A stretch of DNA of 64,000 nucleotides, from contig NZ_JBEJGY010000004.1 of the NCBI RefSeq assembly GCF_040253615.1, positions 1,736,001-1,800,000 of the forward strand, given 5' to 3'. Made by a program: the position numbers and the translations under genes. The notes below the pieces were generated by a model. The model did no database searches. It was not told the origin of the DNA and saw only the letters and a list, made by a program, of their open reading frames with translations. Source of the DNA: Streptomyces sp. Edi4 (GTDB taxonomy: Bacteria > Actinomycetota > Actinomycetes > Streptomycetales > Streptomycetaceae). Shown one piece after another: positions 35,120 to 43,480 of the stretch (the stretch's first letter is position 1; each line of letters begins with the position of its first letter).

Positions 35120-35623
35120 CTACTGGAGCCGGCCCTCCGGTTCCTCGTCCTCGTCGTCGTCCGGCAGCTTCACGTCACTGACCGCGATGTTGACCTCGAC
35201 GACTTCCAGACCGGTCATCCGCTCGACGGCGGAGATCACGTTCTCGCGGACATCCCGCGCCAGCTCGGCGATCGGCACGCCGTACTCCACGACGATTTCG
35301 AGGTCGAGCGCGGTCTGCACCTCGCCCACCTCGGCCTTCACGCCCCGGGTGACGGACGACTTGCCGCCGCCGGGCACCCGGTCCCTGACCGCCCCGAACG
35401 TACGGGACAGCCCGCTGCCCATGGCGTGGACGCCCTCGACGTCCCGGGCCGCGAGCCCGGCGATCTTCTCGACCACACCGTCGGCGATCGTGGTGCGGCC
35501 GCGCCCGCCCGGGTCCCCGCCACCACGCTTGGTGGCGGACACCTTTCTGGCCTGCTCGGACAGTGCGCCCGTCGGTTCGTTCGCGGGTGCACCGGGCCGG
35601 TTGCGCTGTTCGCTGTCGCTCAT
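35120..35623 (-). CDS. Asp23/Gls24 family protein
   Basis: A 167-aa protein with a disordered N-terminus (about 40 residues), then RTTIADGVVEKIAGLAARDVEGV, a Gly-rich loop (GGGKSSVTRGV), the beta-rich LDLEIVVEYGVPIAELARDV and an acidic tail (DDDEDEEPEG). This is the full Asp23 fold and the probable main subunit of the cluster. First gene on the minus strand; 88 bp separate it from the unknown plus-strand gene upstream. Function in envelope stress is inferred from homologues. Confidence 0.9.
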   Translation of the reverse strand: MSDSEQRNRPGAPANEPTGALSEQARKVSATKRGGGDPGGRGRTTIADGVVEKIAGLAARDVEGVHAMGSGLSRTFGAVRDRVPGGGKSSVTRGVKAEVGEVQTALDLEIVVEYGVPIAELARDVRENVISAVERMTGLEVVEVNIAVSDVKLPDDDEDEEPEGRLQ

Positions 35624-35711
35624 GACCGTTCGTCCCTTCGCCCTTGGACTCCAATGCCCACATTAAGTGCGGTTGCCCCGACTCGCCCCCGCGATGCGGC
35701 AGGCTGGGGGA

Positions 35712-36380
35712 ATGACGGCTGACGGATGGAGTGCCGCGGTACGGCGTCGACTGGGCCTGGGCAGGCTGGTCGCGCTGGGCGGTTTCGAGGACGGTGTCTG
35801 GATCAGTGAGCGGGCGGCTGCGTCGGTGCTCGGGGCCGCCGCGGCGGCGTTGGCGGGGTGCGGGGTGACCTCGCTGCGGATCTCCCCGGCCGACCCCGGT
35901 GCGGGGGTGGAAGCGGCGTTCCCCGCGCCGCCGACGGCGCTCGCGCCGGGCCCGCACCGCGTCTCGGTGGAGCTCGTGGCGCTGGGCGGGCGGCCGCTGC
36001 CGGAGCTGGTGGCGGGGTTGCGCGAAGCCCTGCTCACGGCGGCGCGGGACCGGCTCGGGCTGCTTGTCTCGGACATCGACGTGGAGGTGACGGCCCTGGT
36101 CGATGTCCTGCCGGATCCCCCGGACGGCCCTCCCCCGCCCGGCCCGGCCGATCAGCCGGCGTCGGCGGCGGCGACCGCCGCGCTCACCACGCCGGGTGTG
36201 GCCCGGCTGACCGCCGAGCTGGGCCCGCCGGTGCACAGGGCCGACGGCCACATCCGCGTGGAGCTGGCGAGCGCCCCGCCCCACAACCCCCTGGAGGTGG
36301 GGCGGGCGGTGCGCACGGCGGTGGGCCGGGCGGTCCCGGACGCGGACTCGGTGGCGGTCCTGGTCACCTGGGCGGGCTGA
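35712..36380 (+). CDS. Uncharacterised protein beside Asp23 cluster, 222 aa
   Basis: No recognised domain. The N-terminal part (RRRLGLGRLVALGGFEDGVWI) and two similar alternating segments (about residues 70-120, HRVSVELVALGG and DIDVEVTALVDVL; about 175-215, GHIRVELASAPPHNPLEVGRAV) suggest two Asp23-like or ferredoxin-like beta-alpha units joined by a Pro-rich linker. I recall the label 'nucleopolyhedrovirus P10 family' for such streptomycete proteins, probably a misleading name. Divergent from the Asp23 operon with 88 bp between starts; the function is likely linked. The ATG at 35712 follows GGGGGA. Confidence 0.75.
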   Translation: MTADGWSAAVRRRLGLGRLVALGGFEDGVWISERAAASVLGAAAAALAGCGVTSLRISPADPGAGVEAAFPAPPTALAPGPHRVSVELVALGGRPLPELVAGLREALLTAARDRLGLLVSDIDVEVTALVDVLPDPPDGPPPPGPADQPASAAATAALTTPGVARLTAELGPPVHRADGHIRVELASAPPHNPLEVGRAVRTAVGRAVPDADSVAVLVTWAG

Positions 36381-36431
36381 GCGGGCCCCGGCGGGCGGTG
36401 CCCTGACCCCGGCCGCACGCCATGGGTGGCT

Positions 36432-36455
36432 GGTCGCGCAGTTCCCCGCGCCCCT
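36432..36455. repeat. Copy of a dispersed intergenic repeat
   Basis: Contains TCGCGCAGTTCCCCGCGCCCCT (split: TCGCGCAGTTCC and CCGCGCCCCT), whose exact reverse complement is at 57543-57564 in the 112-bp tandem array. I recall this sequence as common between streptomycete genes. No gene is seen in the rest of 36381-36604. Confidence 0.75.
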
Positions 36456-36604
36456 GACAGCGCCGGCTCGGGGCCACGCCGGCACCCGCGGCCAGTCCGG
36501 CGTACCCCGAGCCCGGTCGGGTCACACAGTCCGCACGCCCGCGCGAGGTCGCGCAGTCCGCGAGCCCCGCCAGGCCGCGCAGGCGGCGGGCCCGGTCGGA
36601 TCGC

Positions 36605-37405
36605 TCAGTCCGCGAGTCCCGCCAGGTCGCGCAGACGGCGGGCCTGGGCGGCGCGCTCGGCGAGGCGCTGCTCCTCGTAACTCCGGTCGGAGGCGCCCCG
36701 CAGCAGTGCCTTCGTCTCGACGACGGCGTCGCGGGGAGCGGCCAGGAGGGCGCCCGCCAAGTCCTTCACCGCCGAGTCGAGTTCGTCGCCGGGCACGGCG
36801 AGGTTGGCCAGGCCCGTGCGCTCGGCCTCCTCGGCGCCGACGAAGCGGCCCGTGGCGCAGATCTCCAGCGCGCGGGCATAGCCGACGAGCCCGACGAGCG
36901 GGTGCGTGCCGGTGAGGTCGGGGACCAGGCCGAGGCTGGTCTCGCGCATGGCGAACTGCACGTCCTGCGCGACGACCCGCAGGTCGCAGGCGAGGGCGAG
37001 CTGGAAGCCGGCGCCGATGGCGTGCCCCTGAACGGCCGCGATCGACACGATGTCGTTGCGGCGCCACCAGGTGAACGCCTCCTGGTACTCGGCGATGACC
37101 GCGTCGAGCTCCGCGTCGGAGCCGCGCGCGAGGTCGAGGAAGGAGGGCTCGCCGTCGAAGCCCTCGGGAGTGAAGGCCTGGCGGTCGAGGCCGGCGGAGA
37201 AGGACTTGCCCTCGCCGCGCAGCACGACGACGCGCACGCTGCCGGGAAGCGACCGTCCGGCCGTGGCCAACGCCCGCCACAGAGCGGGAGACTGAGCGTT
37301 GCGCTTGGCCGGATTGGTCAGGGTCACCGTGGCGATCGCGTCATCGACGGAGAGCCGGACACCGTCCTTGTCGAAAACTTCAGATGCCGATGCGGGCGTA
37401 GCCAT
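36605..37405 (-). CDS. Crotonase-family enoyl-CoA hydratase/isomerase
   Basis: A 266-aa crotonase-fold enzyme acting on acyl-CoA. The oxyanion-hole regions are GKSFSAGLD and HAIGAGFQLALACD. The second catalytic Glu is present (RETSLGLVP), but the position of the first (Glu144 in rat crotonase, GGGCE) is Gln in GAGFQ. One-Glu crotonases are usually isomerases or do other chemistry, so hydratase activity is doubtful. Located downstream of the gbn terminator, with no fatty-acid genes adjacent. Confidence 0.87.
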   Translation of the reverse strand: MATPASASEVFDKDGVRLSVDDAIATVTLTNPAKRNAQSPALWRALATAGRSLPGSVRVVVLRGEGKSFSAGLDRQAFTPEGFDGEPSFLDLARGSDAELDAVIAEYQEAFTWWRRNDIVSIAAVQGHAIGAGFQLALACDLRVVAQDVQFAMRETSLGLVPDLTGTHPLVGLVGYARALEICATGRFVGAEEAERTGLANLAVPGDELDSAVKDLAGALLAAPRDAVVETKALLRGASDRSYEEQRLAERAAQARRLRDLAGLAD

Positions 37406-37473
37406 GGGGCGCCTCCGGGTCAGTGGCCGTCAGTGAACAACCGCACCGCGGTCGTCAAGTGACTGCACAGTAA

Positions 37474-37505
37474 CCACCCGGTCGGTCGCAGAACCGACCG
37501 GGTGG
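37474..37505. terminator. Hairpin terminator of gbn
   Basis: Perfect 13-bp stem CCACCCGGTCGGT with a 6-nt loop CGCAGA, 46 bp past the gbn stop on the minus strand and upstream of the crotonase gene. Confidence 0.85.
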
Positions 37506-37551
37506 CCACCACCGGACCCGGGGGCCACGGGAACCGTCCGCACGGCCTCGG

Positions 37552-37773
37552 TCAGGCTGAGGCCGTCTTCTTGCCCCGTGTCGCTCCGCCGCGTCCACGG
37601 AGAGTGACCCCGGACTCGCTGAGCATCCGGTGGACGAACCCGTAGGACCGGCCGGTTTCCTCGGCCAGCGCCCGGATGCTCGCACCGGAGTCGTACTTCT
37701 TCTTCAGGTCTGCCGCGAGCTTGTCGCGCGCGGCGCCGGTAACCCGGCTGCCCTTCTTCAGAGTCTCGGCCAC
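37552..37773 (-). CDS. gbn: Gbn-type GATC-binding nucleoid protein
   Basis: A 73-aa basic protein: AETLKKGSRVTGAARDKLAADL, then a helix-turn-helix (ASIRALAEETGRSYGFVHRML) and a Lys/Arg-rich tail (GRGGATRGKKTASA). From memory this matches S. coelicolor SCO1839 (Gbn), a small nucleoid-associated protein that binds GATC and affects development and antibiotic production. The GTG at 37773 follows a perfect AGGAGG at 6 bp; earlier in-frame ATGs lack a ribosome site. A hairpin terminator follows. The upstream region carries many GATC sites. Confidence 0.88.
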   Translation of the reverse strand: MAETLKKGSRVTGAARDKLAADLKKKYDSGASIRALAEETGRSYGFVHRMLSESGVTLRGRGGATRGKKTASA

Positions 37774-38168
37774 CCGTGCCTCCTCATGGGAAGTGCGCTC
37801 TGGACTTCTCATGATCACCCCTCCCGCGCTTCCTGGCCACCCATTCGGCAAGGTCCGCGCAACAAGCTTCCGCTTCCGAGCGGCGATCCGGCGGCGCGGA
37901 ATGCCTCATTCCGGCTGGGCTTGGACATATCACGTCCCGAAAGTCGAGATGAAGCGCCAGGTTAGAGCTGTGTTCCGGGTCACATACGGAAAAAGGCCCG
38001 CCCCTTGGGGGGCGAACCTTGATCCCGTGCCTGACACACCGGGGTACGAGACGCACTCACTCAGATTGAGGATCACGCGTAAGCCGAATGATCCAGCGGA
38101 AGTGGATCAGTGGATGGATCTTGCCCGGGAGCCCGCCGGACGGGCCCGCCGGCGCGCGCCGCGCGTGC
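37774..38168. promoter_or_regulatory. 395-bp gap with GATC cluster, gbn promoter region
   Basis: No gene seen. GATC occurs at 37813, 37885, 38021, 38071, 38090, 38105 and 38117, several times more often than expected from base composition. An imperfect hairpin (CGCCCC-TTGG-GGGGCG core, 37993-38020) may end the ABC-F transcript, and the gbn promoter must lie on the left side. The GATC density suits autoregulation by Gbn. Confidence 0.5.
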
Positions 38169-39767
38169 TCAGGCGAGGGCGACGAGGTCCGCGTAGTCCG
38201 GGCCCCACAGGTCCTCGACGCCGTCCGGCAGCAGGATGATCCGCTCCGGCTGCAACGCCTCGACGGCGCCCTCGTCGTGGGTGACCAGGACGACCGCGCC
38301 CTTGTAGGTGCGCAGCGCGCCCAGGATCTCCTCGCGGCTCGCGGGGTCGAGGTTGTTGGTGGGCTCGTCGAGCAGCAGGACGTTGGCCGAGGAGACGACG
38401 AGGGTGGCGAGCGCCAGACGGGTCTTCTCACCGCCGGAGAGGACCCCGGCCGGCTTGTCGACGTCGTCGCCGGAGAAGAGGAAGGAGCCGAGCGTCTTGC
38501 GCACCTCGACGAGGTCGAGGTCCGGCGCGGAGGAGCGCATGTTCTCCAGGACCGTGCGGTTGGGGTCGAGCGTTTCGTGCTCCTGCGCGTAGTAGCCCAT
38601 CTTGAGGCCGTGGCCCGGGGTGACCTCGCCGGTGTCCGGCTTCTCCGCGCCGGCCAGCAGCCGCAGCAGCGTCGTCTTGCCGGCGCCGTTGAGGCCGAGG
38701 ATGACCACGCGCGAGCCCTTGTCGATGGCCAGGTCGACGTCGGTGAAGATCTCCAGCGAGCCGTACGACTTCGACAGGCCCTCCGCCGTCAGCGGCGTCT
38801 TGCCGCACGGCGCGGGCTCGGGGAAGCGCAGCTTGGCGACCTTGTCGGAGACGCGGACCGCCTCGAGGCCCGAGAGCAGGCGCTCGGCGCGCTTGGCCAT
38901 GTTCTGCGCCGCGACGGTCTTGGTGGCCTTGGCGCGCATCTTGTCGGCCTGCGAGTTGAGGGCCGCCGCCTTCTTCTCGGCGTTCTGGCGCTCGCGCTTG
39001 CGGCGCTTCTCGTCGGCCTCGCGCTGCTGCTGGTAGAGCTTCCAGCCCATGTTGTAGACGTCGATCTGGGCGCGGTTGGCGTCCAGGTAGAAGACCTTGT
39101 TCACGACCGTCTCGACCAGGTCGACATCGTGGGAGATCACGATGAAGCCGCCCCGGTAGGACTTGAGGTAGTCCCGCAGCCAGACGATGGAGTCGGCGTC
39201 GAGGTGGTTGGTCGGCTCGTCCAGGAGCAGGGTGTCGGCGTCGGAGAAGAGGATCCTGGCGAGTTCGATGCGGCGGCGCTGACCACCGGAGAGGGTGTGC
39301 AGCGGCTGGCCGAGGACCCGGTCGGGCAGGCCGAGGGCCGCGGCGATGGTGGCGGCCTCCGCCTCGGCCGCGTACCCGCCCTTGGTCAGGAACTCCGTCT
39401 CCAGGCGCTCGTACTTCTTCATCGCCTTCTCGCGGGTGGCGCCCTTGCCGTTCGCCATGCGGTCCTCGTTCTCGCGCATCTTGCGCAGGACTTCGTCGAG
39501 GCCCCGGGCGGACAGGACACGGTCACGGGCGAGCACGTCGAGGTCGCCGGTGCGCGGGTCCTGCGGCAGGTAGCCGACCTCGCCCGAGCGCGTGATGGTG
39601 CCGGCGGCCGGGATGCCCTCGCCGGCCAGGCACTTGGTGAGCGTGGTCTTGCCCGCTCCGTTGCGGCCGACCAGGCCGATGCGGTCGCCCTTGGCGACGC
39701 GGAAGGACGCGGACTCGATGAGGACTCGGGCGCCGGCGCGCAGCTCGATGCCGGTGGCGGTGATCAC
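38169..39767 (-). CDS. ABC-F family ATPase
   Basis: A 532-aa soluble protein with two ABC cassettes and no membrane domain. Walker A motifs are GRNGAGKTT (K40) and GLNGAGKTT; signature motifs LSGGQRRR and LSGGEKTR; Walker B regions are TLLLDEPTNHLD and VLLLDEPTNNLD. The linker between cassettes is Lys/Arg/Gln-rich and coiled (about residues 230-300), as in EttA/Uup-type factors that act on the ribosome. The GTG at 39767 follows GGAG. Whether it is a translation factor or an antibiotic-resistance protein is not decided; a possible leader peptide lies upstream. Confidence 0.93.
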   Translation of the reverse strand: MITATGIELRAGARVLIESASFRVAKGDRIGLVGRNGAGKTTLTKCLAGEGIPAAGTITRSGEVGYLPQDPRTGDLDVLARDRVLSARGLDEVLRKMRENEDRMANGKGATREKAMKKYERLETEFLTKGGYAAEAEAATIAAALGLPDRVLGQPLHTLSGGQRRRIELARILFSDADTLLLDEPTNHLDADSIVWLRDYLKSYRGGFIVISHDVDLVETVVNKVFYLDANRAQIDVYNMGWKLYQQQREADEKRRKRERQNAEKKAAALNSQADKMRAKATKTVAAQNMAKRAERLLSGLEAVRVSDKVAKLRFPEPAPCGKTPLTAEGLSKSYGSLEIFTDVDLAIDKGSRVVILGLNGAGKTTLLRLLAGAEKPDTGEVTPGHGLKMGYYAQEHETLDPNRTVLENMRSSAPDLDLVEVRKTLGSFLFSGDDVDKPAGVLSGGEKTRLALATLVVSSANVLLLDEPTNNLDPASREEILGALRTYKGAVVLVTHDEGAVEALQPERIILLPDGVEDLWGPDYADLVALA

Positions 39768-40155
39768 GGAAAGACTCCAGGGCGGTATGGACGGCGGAGG
39801 GGACGGCAAGAGGCGCCGCGCGAAGCGCGTCCTTGACAGGGCGTGGGGGCGACGGCGGGCGTGGAGGTCGACGCCGCCTAATGCACAAGGAGAATTGCCA
39901 TGGGGTCAATTCTAACGGGGCCGTGCAACCCGGTTTCCGCCACCGTCCCCGGGGCCTCGCCCAACAGGCCGTCGCCCGGCTGAGCGCGCCCCCGGGCGCG
40001 GTCCCTGACACACGGAGCGTGGTGGCCGACGTGGCAAAACGGGCGTGGCGCGCCGGGCTGGCCCATACTCGGGGTGACCTTTTTGACACGCGGGGTCATC
40101 CCGGGCGGACCGCCCTCGCGCCGTCCGGTGGCCCCAGGACGCGGGGGGTTCGCCC
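39768..40155. promoter_or_regulatory. 388-bp divergent region, ABC-F / metallopeptidase
   Basis: Contains the ABC-F leader (with the 7-codon ORF above) and the promoter of the plus-strand metallopeptidase. I see no other gene. The right part (39,990-40,155) is featureless to me. Confidence 0.4.
39878..39901 (-). CDS. Possible leader peptide MAILLVH
   Basis: A 7-codon ORF (ATG to TAG) 110 bp upstream of the ABC-F start. It lies just after a -10-like TAGAAT, so it could be translated from a nearly leaderless transcript. A GC-rich hairpin core (CGCGCTTCGCGCG) lies between it and the ABC-F gene. Such an arrangement occurs in ribosome-mediated attenuation of ABC-F and other resistance genes. Tentative. 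Confidence 0.35.
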   Translation of the reverse strand: MAILLVH

Positions 40156-41049
40156 ATGCAGTTCGACGACGACGCCGATCTCGACACCTCCGAGGTCAAC
40201 GATGCCCGGGGCAGTCGGATCCCGGGCGGGCGAGCCACGGTCGGCGGCGGAATCGTCGGGGTCGTCGCGCTGCTGCTGGGCCTGTTCTTCGGCGTGGGCC
40301 CCGAACAGCTGGGACTCTCCTCCGACACCACCACCCCGGGCGCGCGCTCGTCCTCGCAGGCGCAGGTCAACCAGAGCTGCCGTACGGGCTCGGACGCCAA
40401 CACCAAGGACGACTGCCGCATCGTGGCGGTCGTCAACAGCGTGCAGGACTACTGGAGCCAGGAGCTCCCGCGCCGCGGCTCCCGGTACTCCTCGGCGCGG
40501 ACGGTCTTCTTCACCGGCGGGGTCAACACCGCGTGCGGGACGGCCACTTCGGCGGTCGGCCCCTTCTACTGCCCGGGCGACCGGCAGGTCTATCTCGACC
40601 TGGGCTTCTTCGACGAGCTGCGGACGAAGTTCGGTTCGAGCGGCGGTCCCTTCGCGCAGGCGTATGTGGTGGCGCACGAGTACGGCCACCACATCCAGAA
40701 CCTGACGGGCACCCTGAGCCGGTCGCAGGACGGGCGCCGGGGGGCCGAAAGCAACGCGGTGAAGGTGGAGCTCCAGGCCGACTGCTACGCCGGGGTGTGG
40801 GCGCGCCGCGCGACGACGACTCCGGACAAGGCGAGTGGCCGTCCGCTGCTCGCGCGCCTCACCGACCAGGACATCAAGGACGGCCTCGACGCGGCGGCCG
40901 CCGTGGGCGACGACCGCATCCAGCAGAAGTTCCAGGGCCGGGTCACCCCGGAGACCTGGACGCACGGCTCGGCGCACCAGCGTCAGCAGTGGTTCTACAC
41001 CGGCTACCGCGCGGGCGACATGGCCCGCTGCGACACCTTCGCGCGCTGA
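40156..41049 (+). CDS. Neutral zinc metallopeptidase (YpfJ/KPN_02809 family)
   Basis: A 297-aa protein with a cytoplasmic N-terminus, one transmembrane helix (about residues 30-50, [21 protein letters not shown]) and an extracytoplasmic zinc-peptidase domain. The zinc motif is HEYGHH at residues 174-179, with [12 protein letters not shown] downstream supplying the third ligand. Four cysteines suggest disulfides. The family (neutral zinc metallopeptidase, YpfJ) has no known substrate. Confidence 0.9.
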   Translation: MQFDDDADLDTSEVNDARGSRIPGGRATVGGGIVGVVALLLGLFFGVGPEQLGLSSDTTTPGARSSSQAQVNQSCRTGSDANTKDDCRIVAVVNSVQDYWSQELPRRGSRYSSARTVFFTGGVNTACGTATSAVGPFYCPGDRQVYLDLGFFDELRTKFGSSGGPFAQAYVVAHEYGHHIQNLTGTLSRSQDGRRGAESNAVKVELQADCYAGVWARRATTTPDKASGRPLLARLTDQDIKDGLDAAAAVGDDRIQQKFQGRVTPETWTHGSAHQRQQWFYTGYRAGDMARCDTFAR

Positions 41050-41136
41050 AACCGGGTGCCGGGGCGTTGTCAGTGCCGGGTGCGAGACTGAGATCCAGGT
41101 CACAGTCAGCTACTTGGACCGGAAGGAGTGATCGGG

Positions 41137-41526
41137 ATGACCGTGTGTCCGACGATCCTGTACGACGACGCGAAGGCAGCGATCCGCCAGCTCAAGGACG
41201 CCTTCGGCTTCACGGAGGTGTGCGCGTACGAGGCGGAGGACGGCAGCGTGATGCATGCCGAGCTGTCCTACGGGACGGGCGTGGTGATGCTCGGCTCCAA
41301 GGGCCGGGGCGGCCTCTTCGCCCGGACGATGGCGGACGCGGGCCCGGCGGGGGTGTACGTGGTGGTGAGCGATGTGGACGCGCACCACAAACGCGCCGCC
41401 GAACGGGGCGTGGAGATCCTGATGGAACCGACGGATCAGGACTACGGCTCGCGGGACTACATGGCGAGGGACGCGGAGGGCAACGTGTGGAGCTTCGGTA
41501 CGTATGCGCCGGGAGGTGGGGAGTGA
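41137..41526 (+). CDS. VOC/glyoxalase-fold protein
   Basis: A 129-aa protein of the vicinal-oxygen-chelate fold: VCPTILYDDAKAAIRQLKDAFGF, MHAELSYGTGVVMLG, VYVVVSDVDAHHKRAAERG and the C-terminal DPEGN-like DAEGNVWSFGTY. It probably binds or modifies a small molecule, possibly giving resistance; the substrate is unknown. The ATG at 41137 is preferred to the GTG at 41128 because AAGGAG lies before it, but both are possible. Confidence 0.85.
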   Translation: MTVCPTILYDDAKAAIRQLKDAFGFTEVCAYEAEDGSVMHAELSYGTGVVMLGSKGRGGLFARTMADAGPAGVYVVVSDVDAHHKRAAERGVEILMEPTDQDYGSRDYMARDAEGNVWSFGTYAPGGGE

Positions 41527-41563
41527 GGCGGGGGCGCTGAGGGGGACGGGGTGCGGGGCGGCG

Positions 41564-41712
41564 CGGGCGAGCGAGCCCGGCGTCGGGCGAGCGAGCCCGA
41601 CCTCGGGCGGTGAGCCCGGTGCTCGCGCGGTGAGCCCGGCGCCGCGCGGCCGTCGCGGGCGGCCGCGGTGCTCACGCGGGCCCGCGCGGTGCTCACGCGG
41701 GGCCGGCGCGGT
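41564..41712. repeat. Imperfect 20-bp palindromic tandem repeats
   Basis: Four about 20-bp units (CGGGCGAGCGAGCCCG and variants with GCGGTGAGCCCG), each self-complementary, followed by two copies of GCGGTGCTCACGCGGG. They fill most of the 319-bp gap 41527-41845, which holds no gene. They could form multiple hairpins and end transcription from both sides. Confidence 0.65.
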
Positions 41713-41845
41713 AAGGCGGCGTGCTCGGGTGGGCCCGGTTCGCGCGATGGGCGCCGGGTGCTGAACGGGGCGGCCCCGGGCGTGAGTTGAGGGAGCGGGG
41801 TGCCCCGGCCGTTGGCCGGGGCGGCGCTTCGCGCGTCGCGTGTCG

Positions 41846-43291
41846 CTAGACGGATCCCGTGTGCACCTGGAAGGCCGCGCGGCGCACCGCCTTGGCGAGG
41901 GCCGGGTCGGGGTGGGCCGCCGCGAGGGCGACCAGGACCTGCACGGTCCGGGGATGCCCGACGGCCCGTACCTCCTCCAGGAGCGCGGGGACGGTGCCCT
42001 GGACCGCCGAGTCGAGGTGGCGCACCAGGAGTTCGCTCTCGCCGTGGTCGGCCACGGCGGCGGCCGTGTCGACCCAGAGCCAGGTGGAGTCCTCACGGGA
42101 CAGGACGGCGAGGACGTCCTCCGGGTCGCCGCCCTCATGCTCGGCGAGCCACAGCAGGGCGTAGGGCCGCAGGCACGTCTCGGTCACGGCGGTGCGCACC
42201 GCGGCCTCTGCGGGCGCGCCCACGACCCGCAGCGCCTCGAAGGCGAGCCCGCGCAGCAGGGCGTCGTCGCCCCGGGCGACGTCGAGGAGTTCGGTGACCG
42301 CGCCCGCGACGGTGCGGGCGGCGGTCCAGGCGCGGTACTCGGCGCGGGCCGGGCCGGGGGTCAGGCCCGCGCAGCCGCGCAGCATGTCCTCGGCGGACTG
42401 CTCGATGTTGCCGGCCGGGCTCTGCGCGGCGACGCAGATCTGTTCCAGTTTGACCCAGACCGCCCAGTTGCCGAGCGGCGTCAACGTGGCCTGGTCCTCG
42501 CCGAGGACGAGCGCGCCGACGGCGGCCAGGCCGGCCAGCGCCCAGCCGAGCAGGTGGGCGAGGTTCGGCGGTGTGGCGGCGGGATCGGGCGGGGGGACCG
42601 GGCCCGGCACGGGGCCCGGCTTGGACCCGTAGGGCACCTCGCAGCGTTCCTCGCGCAGTTCGGCCACGCGCTGTTCGAGCAGATCGAGCAGCGCCGGCAT
42701 GAGCACGGGCCCGTTGGAGAGCTGGAGGAGGGAGAGCACTTGCGGGATGGCCTCGACGACCTCGGCGACCGCCGTGGGGGCGATGTCGTCCGGGGCGGGG
42801 CGCACCAGGGACCAGGCGTCGAACAGGGCGACCCAGCCGCGCAGGACGGCCGCGTCGTCGCGGTCCCAGGCGCGCAGCCGCCAGCCGGGGCGCACCGTGG
42901 CGCCGTGCAGCTCGACGAGGCCCGCGAGCCGGGCCCGGTCCCAGGCGGCCCGCACCCGGCCCGGCGCGAGGCCGAGCGCCGCCGCTGCCCGTTCGGTGAC
43001 CCCCTCGGGCAGCGGACCGGGACGGCCGGGGCCGGAGGTGGCGCCGCCCAGGCGCTGGGCCTCGGTCCAGCGGGCGACGCGTACGGCGTCGGCCAGCACC
43101 GCCCTGGCCTGGCGGGCCAGTTCGCCGGCGGCGGGGGTGCCCGCGGGCGGCCTCGGCGCGGGCCGGGTGCGCCGGTCGGACACGGCTCGGCGGGCGGCGG
43201 CGAGGGGCCGGGCCTGCATCGGGTGCGGAGCGCGGACAAGCCGCAGTCTGGAGTCGCGCGGCAACTTCTCTTCAGGCTTCCGGGACGTCAC
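41846..43291 (-). CDS. Uncharacterised HEAT-like helical protein
   Basis: A 481-aa Ala/Leu/Arg-rich protein with no signal peptide. The N-terminus includes a possible winged-helix segment (GVTERAAAALGLAPGRVRAAWDRARLAGLVELHG). Hydrophobic central segments around PNLAHLLGWALAGLAAVGALVL suggest either a buried helix or membrane contact. The last 150 residues have repeated helical pairs resembling HEAT repeats (ALLRGLAFEALRVVGAPAEAAVRTAV, AVLSREDSTWLWVDTAAAVAD). The GTG at 43291 is chosen over a longer frame because GGGAAGAC precedes it. Function unknown. Confidence 0.7.
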   Translation of the reverse strand: MTSRKPEEKLPRDSRLRLVRAPHPMQARPLAAARRAVSDRRTRPAPRPPAGTPAAGELARQARAVLADAVRVARWTEAQRLGGATSGPGRPGPLPEGVTERAAAALGLAPGRVRAAWDRARLAGLVELHGATVRPGWRLRAWDRDDAAVLRGWVALFDAWSLVRPAPDDIAPTAVAEVVEAIPQVLSLLQLSNGPVLMPALLDLLEQRVAELREERCEVPYGSKPGPVPGPVPPPDPAATPPNLAHLLGWALAGLAAVGALVLGEDQATLTPLGNWAVWVKLEQICVAAQSPAGNIEQSAEDMLRGCAGLTPGPARAEYRAWTAARTVAGAVTELLDVARGDDALLRGLAFEALRVVGAPAEAAVRTAVTETCLRPYALLWLAEHEGGDPEDVLAVLSREDSTWLWVDTAAAVADHGESELLVRHLDSAVQGTVPALLEEVRAVGHPRTVQVLVALAAAHPDPALAKAVRRAAFQVHTGSV

Positions 43292-43480
43292 GCATGCAGT
43301 CTTCCCGCTCACTGCCCGAAAGCCCAAACGGAATGGGCCGTGCCCGTCACGCCGGAGGCGTCAGGGGCGGCCGGGGGCCCGGGGGCCGGCGCGGCGAACA
43401 CCACGGATCGCGCGCCGGCCGAAACGCTCAAACGGAACCGGCCGCGCCGCTGCGGCCCCCGGGGCCGCTATGAGGGGCCG

